64,000 nucleotides of DNA. Source: DASUNP01 sp035249305 (GTDB lineage Bacteria; Acidobacteriota; Blastocatellia; UBA7656). The DNA is taken from the NCBI GenBank assembly GCA_035249305.1, contig DATFGQ010000007.1, positions 1-64,000 of the forward strand, given 5' to 3'. Positions 33,029 through 41,467 of the stretch are shown in pieces; position 1 is the stretch's first letter, and each line of letters opens with the position of its first letter. The notes beneath the pieces were generated by a model that saw nothing but the letters and a program-made list of their open reading frames with translations, had not been told where the DNA came from and ran no database searches. The position numbers were made by a program, and so were the translations under genes.

Positions 33029-33110
33029 CGCCGCGTAGCGGCGATCAAAGTTGAATCCCATCTGCCGGTACGCGGCTATCAAAACTGAATTCCAACTGGC
33101 GCTACGCGGC
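33029..33110. repeat. Palindrome plus two direct repeat units
   Basis: CGCCGCGTAGCGGCG palindrome followed by two 33-34-bp direct copies that share ATCAAA, TGAAT, CCA, CTG and ACGCGGC blocks. Lies between the dipeptidase start and the tricorn-like gene stop. A shorter relative, CCGCCCCTACGCGGCG, occurs at about 30310. Confidence 0.65.
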
Positions 33111-33135
33111 AAAGCGACTGAGACGGCGCTTATCA

Positions 33136-36100
33136 TCAATCCTTCTTCGCCTGCGTCGGCCGTTGGCTCAGCTCCTTCAAGAGTTCTTGCACCGCCACTT
33201 CGAGCTGCCGGTCGCGCCCCGCGAGGTTGTCTTCGGGCGTGTTATCTACAAGAATGTCCGGCTGCACGCCATAGTTCTCCATGTTAGTCCGCTTCTGGTC
33301 CGCAAGGTAGACGCCTACGCCCGGCGTGCGCACGGTCGAGCCATCGATCAATGAATAGCTCCCCGTCCCTATCACGGCGCCCGCCGTCGGCACGCCTATC
33401 ACTTTGCCCAGGCCAAGCGCGCGGAATCCCGCGGGGAACATCTCGGCGTTTGACGCCGAACGCCAGTTCTGCAACACGACCTTCGGCCCGAAGAATCCCG
33501 CGAATGGGCGCAACGCCGATTCGGTCCCGCGCGGCTGCCACACTTGATACGCCCGCTGCACGAGAATGGCGAGCAGCTCCTGCTCGATGTTGCCGCCGCC
33601 GTTCCACCGCTGGTCGATGACCAGGGCCTCTTTGTTACGATTCTCGCGGAGCTCTTTTTCGAACCTGCGGAGCGAAGGCTGATTCATCGCCTGTATGTGG
33701 ACGTAGCCGACGCGCCCGTTCGACAGCTTATCGACCATCTCGCGCCGCGTGCGCACCCAGCGCTCGTAGCGGAGCTGGTTGTAGGCCGCCATCGTGACGG
33801 GCTCCAGGCGCGAGCGCCACGCCCCGTCTTCGGATGGCTTGTCGTTGAAGGTCACTTCGATCTTGCGGTTGAGCCGGTTGTTGAGCAGGTCCCAGTAATT
33901 ATCGCCCGCGCGGACCGGCTTGCCGTTGATGGCGATCAGGTAGTTGCCCGCCGCCACCTTCACCCAGTCTTTATCGGCCGGCCCTTCTTCGTAAACATGG
34001 GTCACGCGGTAGCGGCCGGCTTTCTCGTCCGATTCGAGCTCCAGCCCCAGGTGCGCAGTCGCTACGCCCGAGCGGCCTTGGGGCGGGGGCGCGGCTCCCG
34101 TGTGCGAAGCGTTCAGCTCGCCTATCATCTCGTTGATTATGTTGAGCAGCTCCTGGCGGTCGCCCACGTAATCGACGAGCGGGCGGTACTTGGCCCGCAT
34201 CGAGTCCCAGTCCTTGCCATGCATCTGCGGGTCATAGAATCGATACTTCATCGTGCGCCACGCGTCGTCAAACATCTCGGCCCATTCGGCGGGGCGGTCA
34301 ACCTTAACTTTGGCGGTGAAGTTGACTCGGCGGCGCGTCGCATCGCGAGCCGCGCCCGCCGCCCCGGCCATCGCCGCGGCCGCGCCGGTCGTGGGCATCG
34401 GGACGGAATAGATCGCATTGCCTTCGGTGAAGTAAAGCGTGCGGCCATCGCGCGTAATTCTCAGACCTGATATGCCGCCCCCGAACCCGCCGAAGCCGCC
34501 CGGCCCGCCCCCGTCGCCGTCGCCCGCGCCGCCCGCCGTGATGCGCGTCAGACGGCGGCCGTCTTCTTGTATGGAGTAGATCACCGGGATCGATCTGGTC
34601 GCCGCAGGCTCGGTCGTCACGAAGACGATCGTGCGGCTGTCGGGCGCTACGCTGTAGTTGAAGATCGCAAATGGCATTCTTGTGATCTGCCGCGTGCGCC
34701 GCTTGAGTCCCGCCCAGTCGATGTTGACATCCTTCGGGGGCTGGTTGCGCGGCCCGCCCATGCGACGCGGCGCGCCGTCAGCCGGCTGCTCCTGCGCTTC
34801 CGCCTGCTCGGGGCGCTCTTCGGGGTCGGCCGGGTCTCGCTCTTCGCGCTCAAGCGCGATCGCGTAGATCTGCGACTGCGGCGGGCCGCTGCCGAACCCG
34901 CCTTCGCTTCTTATGAAGTAGAGCTTGCGGCCATCAGGCGAGAACAGAGGGCCTGAGTCGCTGTAAGAATCGAACGTGACTTTCCTCTCTTCGCCCCCCG
35001 AGGCTGAGATGAGGTAGACATCGTTTGTGCGCGTGTGGTCGGGCTTGGCATAGGCCAGCCACTTGCCGTCGGGCGACCAGACGGGCTGGCCTATGTTGCC
35101 GTAGCGCGACGAGGCGAGCTCGGTCGTCTGTTTCGTGTCGACCACGTATTTGCGCAGCTTGTTGTCGGAGGCCACGAAGGCAAACTCTTTCGAGTTAGGC
35201 GACCAGGAGAAGCCGAACTTGAGCGCGTCGATGTCGGTGATCTTCTGAGGCTCGCCCGCGCCGTCCGACGAGGCGATGTAAAACTCTTCGCGCCCGCTGC
35301 GGTCGCTTATGAAGGCTATCCATCGGCCATCGGGCGAATACTCGGGCGACTGGTCGCGCGCGGGGCCGTCGGTTATCTGGCGCAGGTCGCCTTCTTCGAC
35401 CGGCGCGGTGAATATCTCGCCGTGGATGGAGAAGACCACGCGGCGGCCCGCCGGCGCCAAGTCGTAATCGTCCGCCTGAGAGTTGAACTCGCGTATCTCG
35501 GATAGGCTCTCCTGCGTCTCGGCCGACACGTCGAGCTTGACCGGCGCGGCCTTGCGGCTGGTTACGTCGAGCTTCCAGATCTGAAAATCGTGCTCGAACA
35601 TGATGACGCGCCCGTCCGAGCTCATGGCGGGCCAGCGCACGTCGCCCGTCTTAAATGACGTGACGCGCTCGGCCTTGCCGCCTTTTTCAGAAACGCGCCA
35701 GATGTTCGTAAGCCCGCCCTCCTCGCGGTCGCTCACGAAATAGATATGGCCGTCCGACGCCCACATCGGCCACGAGTCCATCCCGTCGAAATCGGTCACG
35801 TCGGTGAACTTGCCCGCCGCCACATCCATTATCGTCACGTCGCTCTGGTTAGAGCCCCTGTAATACTTGCGCCAGTAGGCCTGCGCCTTGCGGTTGATCG
35901 CTATCTTGCGGCCGTCGGGCGAATAGGTCGCGAAGACGGCCATGTCTGCGCCCGCGCTCCGCTCCATGCCGCCGTCTGCGCTCACCGTGTAGAGCTTCGC
36001 CGCGAAGTCTTCGTTGCGGTTGCTGACAAACAGCACCGAGCGCGAGTCGGGCGACCAGCCCTGCACGCTGTCGTCGGCCGAATGGAAAGTGAGCTGCTTC

Positions 36101-36396
36101 GGCTGGCCGCCTTCGGCCGGGACGACGTACACGTCGAGGTTGCCGTTGCGGTCGCTGGAAAAGGCTATCCACCGCCCGTCGGGGGAAAAGCGCGGGTATA
36201 CGTCGCGCGCCTTGTGGACGGTGATGCGGCGCAGGTTCTGGCCGTTTTCGTCCGCCGTCCACACGTCGGCCAGGTAAGTGAACGCTATGCGCCCCTGGTG
36301 GTAGTGCGGGTAACGGACCAGCCGGGCTTCGCGCGCCGACGACTGTACGGCTGCGACTGCGATCAAGAGAGAGGCGAGCAGGTAGACTCTTTTCAT
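33136..36396 (-). CDS. Tricorn-like protease with TolB/PD40 propellers and S41 domain
   Basis: 1086 residues: signal peptide (1-21), PD40 beta-propeller repeats over about 25-550 (many FSPDGRWIAF and WSPDSK motifs), a core segment with a PDZ domain (about 760-860: GRYRVTHVYEEGPA, GNYLIAINGKPV) and a C-terminal S41 peptidase (about 870-1086) with the Ser in NWRSASNAEMFP and a Gly-rich GVPTAGAVIGTGSYS. Tricorn-type proteins degrade peptides released by other proteases; this version is exported. A Pro/Glu/Gln/Arg-rich stretch around 535-575 and a Gly-rich linker lie between propeller and core. Confidence 0.92.
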   Translation of the reverse strand: MKRVYLLASLLIAVAAVQSSAREARLVRYPHYHQGRIAFTYLADVWTADENGQNLRRITVHKARDVYPRFSPDGRWIAFSSDRNGNLDVYVVPAEGGQPKQLTFHSADDSVQGWSPDSRSVLFVSNRNEDFAAKLYTVSADGGMERSAGADMAVFATYSPDGRKIAINRKAQAYWRKYYRGSNQSDVTIMDVAAGKFTDVTDFDGMDSWPMWASDGHIYFVSDREEGGLTNIWRVSEKGGKAERVTSFKTGDVRWPAMSSDGRVIMFEHDFQIWKLDVTSRKAAPVKLDVSAETQESLSEIREFNSQADDYDLAPAGRRVVFSIHGEIFTAPVEEGDLRQITDGPARDQSPEYSPDGRWIAFISDRSGREEFYIASSDGAGEPQKITDIDALKFGFSWSPNSKEFAFVASDNKLRKYVVDTKQTTELASSRYGNIGQPVWSPDGKWLAYAKPDHTRTNDVYLISASGGEERKVTFDSYSDSGPLFSPDGRKLYFIRSEGGFGSGPPQSQIYAIALEREERDPADPEERPEQAEAQEQPADGAPRRMGGPRNQPPKDVNIDWAGLKRRTRQITRMPFAIFNYSVAPDSRTIVFVTTEPAATRSIPVIYSIQEDGRRLTRITAGGAGDGDGGGPGGFGGFGGGISGLRITRDGRTLYFTEGNAIYSVPMPTTGAAAAMAGAAGAARDATRRRVNFTAKVKVDRPAEWAEMFDDAWRTMKYRFYDPQMHGKDWDSMRAKYRPLVDYVGDRQELLNIINEMIGELNASHTGAAPPPQGRSGVATAHLGLELESDEKAGRYRVTHVYEEGPADKDWVKVAAGNYLIAINGKPVRAGDNYWDLLNNRLNRKIEVTFNDKPSEDGAWRSRLEPVTMAAYNQLRYERWVRTRREMVDKLSNGRVGYVHIQAMNQPSLRRFEKELRENRNKEALVIDQRWNGGGNIEQELLAILVQRAYQVWQPRGTESALRPFAGFFGPKVVLQNWRSASNAEMFPAGFRALGLGKVIGVPTAGAVIGTGSYSLIDGSTVRTPGVGVYLADQKRTNMENYGVQPDILVDNTPEDNLAGRDRQLEVAVQELLKELSQRPTQAKKD

Positions 36397-36597
36397 GGCT
36401 TCTCCTTTTTGCGGGCGTTGGAATTTCTCTTCGAGTGCTCGTTGCCTTAGACGCTCTCGGCCACTTTGCGGTTACATTTCAAGGATTTGATTTGCTCCGC
36501 CGGCCGGGCTATGATACCCCAGCCCGTGTCGGATGAACAAAGCGAATACCTTTAAATCGCCTTGAATCGATAGAACCGGTCAGGAGAGGAAAGCATT

Positions 36598-37380
36598 ATG
36601 AAACTCTCGAACAGGTCCAGGCTTTCGCTCGCGCTCGCCTTGTTGTTAGCCTTCGCCTTCAGCTCGCTCGCGCAGTTGGAGAAGAAACCTTTCACCGAAT
36701 GGTCGGAGAAAGAAGCCGACAAGGTCTTGAACAACTCCGGGTGGGGGCAGACGCAGACCTTCACCGACACGTCTGCGCAGAAGTCTTCGATAGGCGAGGA
36801 CCCGGCTACGGCGTCGAGGTCCACGGCTTCTCAAAACAGCAGCGCGACCATGGATTACGGGAACTCCGACCTTGGCGCTACTCGCGTGAGCGACGTGCCG
36901 ATAGTCAATTTCCGCCTGCGGCTCTTGACCGCGCGCCCCGTGCGCGAGGCGATAGTGCGCATGCTCGCCATACGGCGCAACCAGGAGCCGGGCGCGGCGG
37001 TCTCGCCGCAGTTCCAGAAGTTCATCGACTCGGACTCTTCCGACCAGATCATCCTCGCCGTCGTCTGCGACGCGCCGAAGGTTACGACGAGCTTTCAAAA
37101 AGCGAGGACCCTGCTCCAGAACCTGACGACGGGCGAGCTGAAGCCGAACACGTTCCTGCACGTCAAGGGCGGGCCGTCGGTCCCGCTCGAAGAGTACCAG
37201 CCGCCGCGCCCCGACGGGCTCGGCGCGCGTTTCATCTTCCCCCGCGCGATCGGGGGCAAGCCGGTCATCACGGCTGAAAACGGCGAGGTTCGTTTCTACT
37301 CGGAGCTCGGCGACAAGTTCACGCTGAACCGAAAATTCCGCGTCAAGGAGATGATCTATCAGGGGAAGCTCGAATATTAA
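36598..37380 (+). CDS. Secreted protein of unknown function, paralogue 1
   Basis: 260 residues: signal peptide (about 1-25), then an acidic start LEKKPFTEWSEKEADKVLNNSGWGQTQTFTD, a middle domain (NFRLRLLTARPVREAIVRM) and the end VKEMIYQGKLEY. It is clearly paralogous to the next gene, which shares the TEWSEKEA-, LEEYQPPR, GLGARFIFPR and C-terminal motifs. No catalytic residues recognised; these resemble uncharacterised secreted proteins of Acidobacteriota. The Ser/Thr-rich segment near 60-80 is longer than in paralogue 2. Ribosome binding site GGAGAGG precedes the ATG. Confidence 0.8.
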   Translation: MKLSNRSRLSLALALLLAFAFSSLAQLEKKPFTEWSEKEADKVLNNSGWGQTQTFTDTSAQKSSIGEDPATASRSTASQNSSATMDYGNSDLGATRVSDVPIVNFRLRLLTARPVREAIVRMLAIRRNQEPGAAVSPQFQKFIDSDSSDQIILAVVCDAPKVTTSFQKARTLLQNLTTGELKPNTFLHVKGGPSVPLEEYQPPRPDGLGARFIFPRAIGGKPVITAENGEVRFYSELGDKFTLNRKFRVKEMIYQGKLEY

Positions 37381-37401
37381 AACTGTCCCGGAGGAGCGAT
37401 T

Positions 37402-38121
37402 ATGACAAAGAGCTGTCGTTTTTTTTCGGCCGCGGCGCTGGCCCTGCTGCTCGGCGTCTTAGGCGACGCCTCGGCCCAGATCGATAAGAAGCCTTACACG
37501 GACTGGAGCGAAAAAGAGGCCGAGAAGCTGCTTGAAAAGTCGGGCTGGGCGCAGACGCAGATATTCACGGACACTACGGGCACGTTCTCGACTGGCCCAG
37601 GCAGGACCGTCAATTCAAGCCAGTCGCGCTCGGCCGGGATAGATCAGGTTAACTTCCACATCAGGTTCCTGTCGGCAAAGCCTGTGCGCCAGGCCATCAG
37701 CCGCATAATGGAGATACGCCAGAAAGGCGAATTGAGCGACCAGATGGCCGCGCAGCTCAAGTCGTTCGCCACTTCGGACTTCCCCGACTTCGTCGTCGTC
37801 ACCGTCACGGTCGACGGCTCGCAGGCGCAGGGCCGGCTGCAAGAGGCTAACGCGCTGCTCAACAGGCTGACGACCGTCGATCTGAAAAACAACACGTACC
37901 TTATCGTCAAAGACCAGCGCGTCTTCCTCGAAGAGTACCAGCCGCCGCGCAGGGACGGCCTTGGCGCGCGGTTCATCTTCCGTCGCACGATCGATGGCAA
38001 ACCCGTGATTGAGGCCGAGAGCGACGAGGTCAAATTCGTCTCCGAGCTTTCGAGCGCCTACAAGCTGAACATGCGGTACAAGGTCAAGGAGATGATCTAC
38101 CAGGGCAAGCTCGAATATTGA
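37402..38121 (+). CDS. Secreted protein of unknown function, paralogue 2
   Basis: 239 residues, 21 bases after paralogue 1 and preceded by GGAGGAGCG. Signal peptide to about residue 24 (SADA-SAQ-like), then KKPYTDWSEKEAEKLLEKSGWAQTQ, NFHIRFLSAKPVRQAISRI, LEEYQPPRRDGLGARFIFRR and MIYQGKLEY. Same domain order as its neighbour with about 20 fewer residues. The pair is a tandem duplication; the 3' tail of a third member is at 39831-39869. No function assigned. Confidence 0.82.
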   Translation: MTKSCRFFSAAALALLLGVLGDASAQIDKKPYTDWSEKEAEKLLEKSGWAQTQIFTDTTGTFSTGPGRTVNSSQSRSAGIDQVNFHIRFLSAKPVRQAISRIMEIRQKGELSDQMAAQLKSFATSDFPDFVVVTVTVDGSQAQGRLQEANALLNRLTTVDLKNNTYLIVKDQRVFLEEYQPPRRDGLGARFIFRRTIDGKPVIEAESDEVKFVSELSSAYKLNMRYKVKEMIYQGKLEY

Positions 38122-38156
38122 TCGCGCAACTGAAGGTCGGGCATACTAGGAAGCAG

Positions 38157-39158
38157 ATGATCAGGAAGCTTTTTTTAACTCTCTTAATCGTCCCGTCCCT
38201 TTTGAACCCAGGTAATGCGAATCTCAATCAGGATTCGCCCGAGCTGGCCGAAGCGAGCCAGCTCAGCCAGAAGGTCGTCAAGCTCTACAATGAGAGAAAG
38301 TATGACGAGGCGTTGCCGCTGGCTAAACGCGCGCTTGAGCTCAGGGAGAAGGCTTTGGGGCCGGAGCACGCGCAAGTGGTCGTGGCGCTCAACAACCTGG
38401 CGCTGCTTTACATAGCCACGGGGAATTACGCCGACGCGAAATCGACTTACCAAAGGGCCATAGCCGCCGAAGAGAAATTGCACGGCGCTGACAGTCCGAA
38501 AGTGGCCGACTTCCTCGAAAGCGCCGCGTGGGCGCATTACGCCACCGGCAATGTCGGCGAAGCGACGGCGATGTTCGAGCGCGCGCTTTCGATCAGAGAA
38601 AAGGCCCTGGGGCCATCTCACGCCGACGTTTCGTACTCGCTCTACAACCTGGCGCGGCTCCACGAGAAGATGGCCCGCCCCGAAAGAGCGCTCCCCTTCT
38701 ACCGCCGCGCGTTAGAGATCAGAGAGAAAGCGCTAGGGCCGAATCACAAACAGGTAGGCGAGCTTTTGGAGAAGTACGCCTGCGCGCTCAAGCAGGCGGG
38801 CCGCGAGCAGGAGGCGGACGAGGTCGAAAAACGCGCTTACGAGATCCTGCGCGGCGACGAGCTCCGGGCGCAAAACGTCTCTGCCGTCAAGGGCAGCGTC
38901 TTGAAGGGTAGCTCTATCAGAAGGTCCGTGCCTCAGTACCCGGAAGCGGCGAGGCGGGCGAGAATGACCGGCGTGATGATCGTCGAAGTTACCGTAGACG
39001 AGACGGGCCGCGTCATCGACGCGCGGGCCAAATGCGGGCCTGATGTCTTCGCGCCCAATTCGATAGAGGCCGCGCGCAAATGGCGGTTCACCCCGACGAC
39101 CCTCAACGGAACGCCCGTCAAGGTCATAGGCACGATCACTTTTAATTTCACCCCCTAA
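38157..39158 (+). CDS. TPR protein with TonB C-terminal domain
   Basis: 333 residues from MIRKLFLTLLIVP (signal peptide); an upstream in-frame ATG adds only uncharged leader codons. Four to five kinesin-light-chain-type TPRs (about 40-215: YDEALPLAKRALELREKALGPEHAQV and similar 40-42-residue units) and a TonB-C domain at about 255-333 (SVPQYPEAARRARMTGVMIVEVTVDETGRVIDA, ARKWRFTPTTLNGTPVK). No N-terminal transmembrane anchor other than the signal. TonB-C domains contact outer-membrane proteins; that use here is inference. In the same run as the secreted paralogues and the beta-barrel gene. Confidence 0.86.
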   Translation: MIRKLFLTLLIVPSLLNPGNANLNQDSPELAEASQLSQKVVKLYNERKYDEALPLAKRALELREKALGPEHAQVVVALNNLALLYIATGNYADAKSTYQRAIAAEEKLHGADSPKVADFLESAAWAHYATGNVGEATAMFERALSIREKALGPSHADVSYSLYNLARLHEKMARPERALPFYRRALEIREKALGPNHKQVGELLEKYACALKQAGREQEADEVEKRAYEILRGDELRAQNVSAVKGSVLKGSSIRRSVPQYPEAARRARMTGVMIVEVTVDETGRVIDARAKCGPDVFAPNSIEAARKWRFTPTTLNGTPVKVIGTITFNFTP

Positions 39159-39184
39159 CACGGAAAAGAGGTCCAAGGTCGATT

Positions 39185-39817
39185 ATGAAGAGATTCGTTA
39201 GCTCAACGGTTAAGCTTTCCGCAATTCTTTTTATCATACTGACCGGCGCGGCGGCCGCGCACGCGCAAAAGCATGAGATAGCCATTACGTCGGGCGCGCT
39301 CAGGACGGGCGACCACGACATAATCCTGCCCAGGCCCGGCTTCCTGCGCACGGGCACGGGCTTCACTTATCAGGTGAGCTACGCGCAGAGGTTTTTCGAC
39401 GCACGCGTGGCCGCCCTCTACTTTGAAATACCGCTTACGGTCACGCCGCGCACCGAGATAGATTCTTCGAACGCGCTTTCGCCGCGCAGCTACTCGACCG
39501 TCTTCATCACGCCGGGCCTAAAGCTGAAGCTGCTGCCAGGGTCGAAGTACTCGCCATACGCCGTGGCGGGCGTCGGCTACGCGCGGTTCAACGAGAGCGA
39601 GACGAGCGTCGACAACGAGCCGAACCCCGGCGACCGCGGGACCAACCGCGCGGCGGTGCACATAGGCGGAGGGCTTGACGTGCGCGTATTCCCGTTCGTC
39701 AGCCTCCGCGGCGAGGTGCGAGATTTCTATTCGGGCAAGCCCGAGTTCAACGCAGAGCTGTTGGGAGACCGCCAGCACAACTTCATGGTCTCGGCCGGCA
39801 TAGTCTTCAGGTTTTAG
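39185..39817 (+). CDS. Outer-membrane beta-barrel protein
   Basis: 210 residues: signal peptide (about 1-28, ending AHAQ), then alternating hydrophobic beta strands such as GFTYQVSYAQRFFDARVAALYFEIPLTV, YSTVFITPGLKLKLLP, YSPYAVAGVGYARF and VFPFVSLRGEVRDFYSG, ending in SAGIVFRF with a terminal Phe, the outer-membrane assembly signature. Probable 8-stranded OmpA/OmpW-like barrel. Function unknown. Follows the TPR-TonB gene by 26 bases. Confidence 0.82.
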   Translation: MKRFVSSTVKLSAILFIILTGAAAAHAQKHEIAITSGALRTGDHDIILPRPGFLRTGTGFTYQVSYAQRFFDARVAALYFEIPLTVTPRTEIDSSNALSPRSYSTVFITPGLKLKLLPGSKYSPYAVAGVGYARFNESETSVDNEPNPGDRGTNRAAVHIGGGLDVRVFPFVSLRGEVRDFYSGKPEFNAELLGDRQHNFMVSAGIVFRF

Positions 39818-39830
39818 GAAGAGTGATGAA

Positions 39831-39869
39831 GAGAAAGACATGATCTACCAGGGAAAGCTCGAACACTGA
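39831..39869 (+). pseudogene. C-terminal relic of a third paralogue of the secreted pair
   Basis: In one frame the plus strand reads EKDMIYQGKLEH-stop, matching the last residues VKEMIYQGKLEY of the two paralogues at 36598 and 37402 at protein and at DNA level (ATGATCTACCAGGG shared). Nothing upstream matches. Interpreted as the 3' end of a duplicated copy whose body was deleted or overwritten by the beta-barrel gene. Confidence 0.75.
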
Positions 39870-39873
39870 CGGA

Positions 39874-40383
39874 TCAAAATTTATTGAACTCCGGGTGATA
39901 CTTGACCAGCCCTTGCCGCCCTCCGAGCGCGCCGGGCTCAAGCTCCGCGACCATGAAGTGGTCTTCGGGGACGTCGTACTCGCAAGTGATCCCTTTCAAC
40001 TTGGCCGTCTGAAACCCGAAGCGCGGGTAGTAGGCGGGGTGCCCGAGCACTACGACGACTCTGTGGCCGATCATCAAGCATTCCTTTAGTCCTTCCCAGA
40101 CAAGCAGCGAGCCGACGCCGCGGTTCTGGTATTCGGGCAGCACGGCGAGCGGCGCAAGACCCATCGCGGTGAAGAGGGACCTGTCCGACTCGATCGTGAC
40201 CGGGCTGAAGAATATGTGGCCCACCACGCGGTCGTCCTCTACGGCGACGAGCGAGATGTGAGGGTCGGCCGACGTGCGGAGCGCGGCGACGAGTCGGGCT
40301 TCGTCCGCTTGACCGAACGCGAGCTCGATAACGCGGGCGACCTGCGGGTAATCTTCTTCCTCTTCAGCGCGAACGGTTGTCAT
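39874..40383 (-). CDS. GNAT-family N-acetyltransferase
   Basis: 169 residues with the acetyl-CoA loop LAPLAVLPEYQNRGVGSLLV near 80-100 (Q/R-x-x-G-x-G/A form) and strand VVVVLGHPAYYPRFGFQTA, typical of the YhbS-like subgroup. Substrate unknown. It is divergent from the next gene with only 27 bases between starts, so the two share a promoter region. Confidence 0.88.
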   Translation of the reverse strand: MTTVRAEEEEDYPQVARVIELAFGQADEARLVAALRTSADPHISLVAVEDDRVVGHIFFSPVTIESDRSLFTAMGLAPLAVLPEYQNRGVGSLLVWEGLKECLMIGHRVVVVLGHPAYYPRFGFQTAKLKGITCEYDVPEDHFMVAELEPGALGGRQGLVKYHPEFNKF

Positions 40384-40410
40384 AGTGGTATAGTAGAAAC
40401 TCTAAACCGG

Positions 40411-41460
40411 ATGAACAAGCTTTTATGGGTTTTGGGTATCGCAATCGTCGGCACGGCGGCCGGCGTCGCCTTGGTATATCTGAGCTGGTGGGTGATCTCG
40501 CTCTACAAGATAAAGCGGGCGGGGCCTCGCCCGCTCGAAGCGCACCGCAAGACGCTGTGGCGCGACCCCGGCGAAGTCGAGCGGCTCGATTTTCGCGCGG
40601 GGCCGGGCGGGCGCGATAAGATGCCCGAGCCCCCCTTTCATTTCGTAGAAGAGCATGCGACGGGATCGAACCCATGCCTTTCGGTCAGGGACGCGCGCGG
40701 GCGCACATGGAGGGTGAAGTGGGGCGATGAAGTCCGCTCGGAAACCCTCGCGGTCCGCGTCGTATGGGCCGCCGGCTACCACGCCGAGATAACCCATTTT
40801 ATCCCCGAGGGTCGCATCGAAGACGTTAAAGAGCTCACCCGCGCGCGGAGCTGCGTCGGCGACGATTGCACGTTCAAAGACGCGCGCTTCGAGCTCGACG
40901 AAAAGGGCGTGACGAAGATGTTCGACGAGCACGGCTGGGCGTGGGACGACAACCCTTTCGTAGGGACGCGCGAGCTCAACGGGCTGAAGATCCTGCTTAT
41001 GCTCTTGTCGAACTGGGACAACAAAGACGTTCGCGACGTTGCGCGCGGGTCGAACACGGCGATATTTCAATACCGCCTGCCGGACGGCAGTCGCGAGGCG
41101 CGTTATTTAATCATCGATTGGGGCGCGACCATGGGGCGGTGGGCCGCCGTGGGCTTTCGTCAGAAGTGGGACTGCGTTGCTTATGAATCTCAGAACCTTG
41201 AATTCATCAAGTCTGTCGAAGAAGACGGGACGGTCAAGTGGGGGTACATAGGCCAGAGGACCGAAGACGCGACCGAGGGGATCACGGTCGAAGACGTCAG
41301 GTGGCTCTATCGATACGTCGGGCGGATAACGGACGAACAACTGCGCGACGGCCTGGCGGCTAGCGGGGCCACGAGCGAAGAGGTCGAGTGTTTCACAAAG
41401 GCGATCCGCGACCGCATCAACCACCTCAAGCGCATCATCGATGAGTATCCTTATGTCTAG
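40411..41460 (+). CDS. Membrane-anchored protein of unknown function
   Basis: 349 residues starting MNKLLWVLGIAIVGTAAGVALVYLSWWVISLY (one N-terminal membrane helix). The rest is soluble: NPCLSVRDARGRTWRVKWGDEV, AVRVVWAAGYHAEITHFIPEGRI, LLMLLSNWDNKD and LIIDWGATMGRW. The set with N-W-D-N-K-D and I-D-W-G is reminiscent of kinase-like or HipA-like catalytic cores, but I cannot place it firmly in a family. ATG chosen because it begins at the membrane helix; the longer frame runs antisense through the GNAT gene. Convergent with the next gene, seven bases apart. Confidence 0.75.
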   Translation: MNKLLWVLGIAIVGTAAGVALVYLSWWVISLYKIKRAGPRPLEAHRKTLWRDPGEVERLDFRAGPGGRDKMPEPPFHFVEEHATGSNPCLSVRDARGRTWRVKWGDEVRSETLAVRVVWAAGYHAEITHFIPEGRIEDVKELTRARSCVGDDCTFKDARFELDEKGVTKMFDEHGWAWDDNPFVGTRELNGLKILLMLLSNWDNKDVRDVARGSNTAIFQYRLPDGSREARYLIIDWGATMGRWAAVGFRQKWDCVAYESQNLEFIKSVEEDGTVKWGYIGQRTEDATEGITVEDVRWLYRYVGRITDEQLRDGLAASGATSEEVECFTKAIRDRINHLKRIIDEYPYV

Positions 41461-41467
41461 CTTTTAT

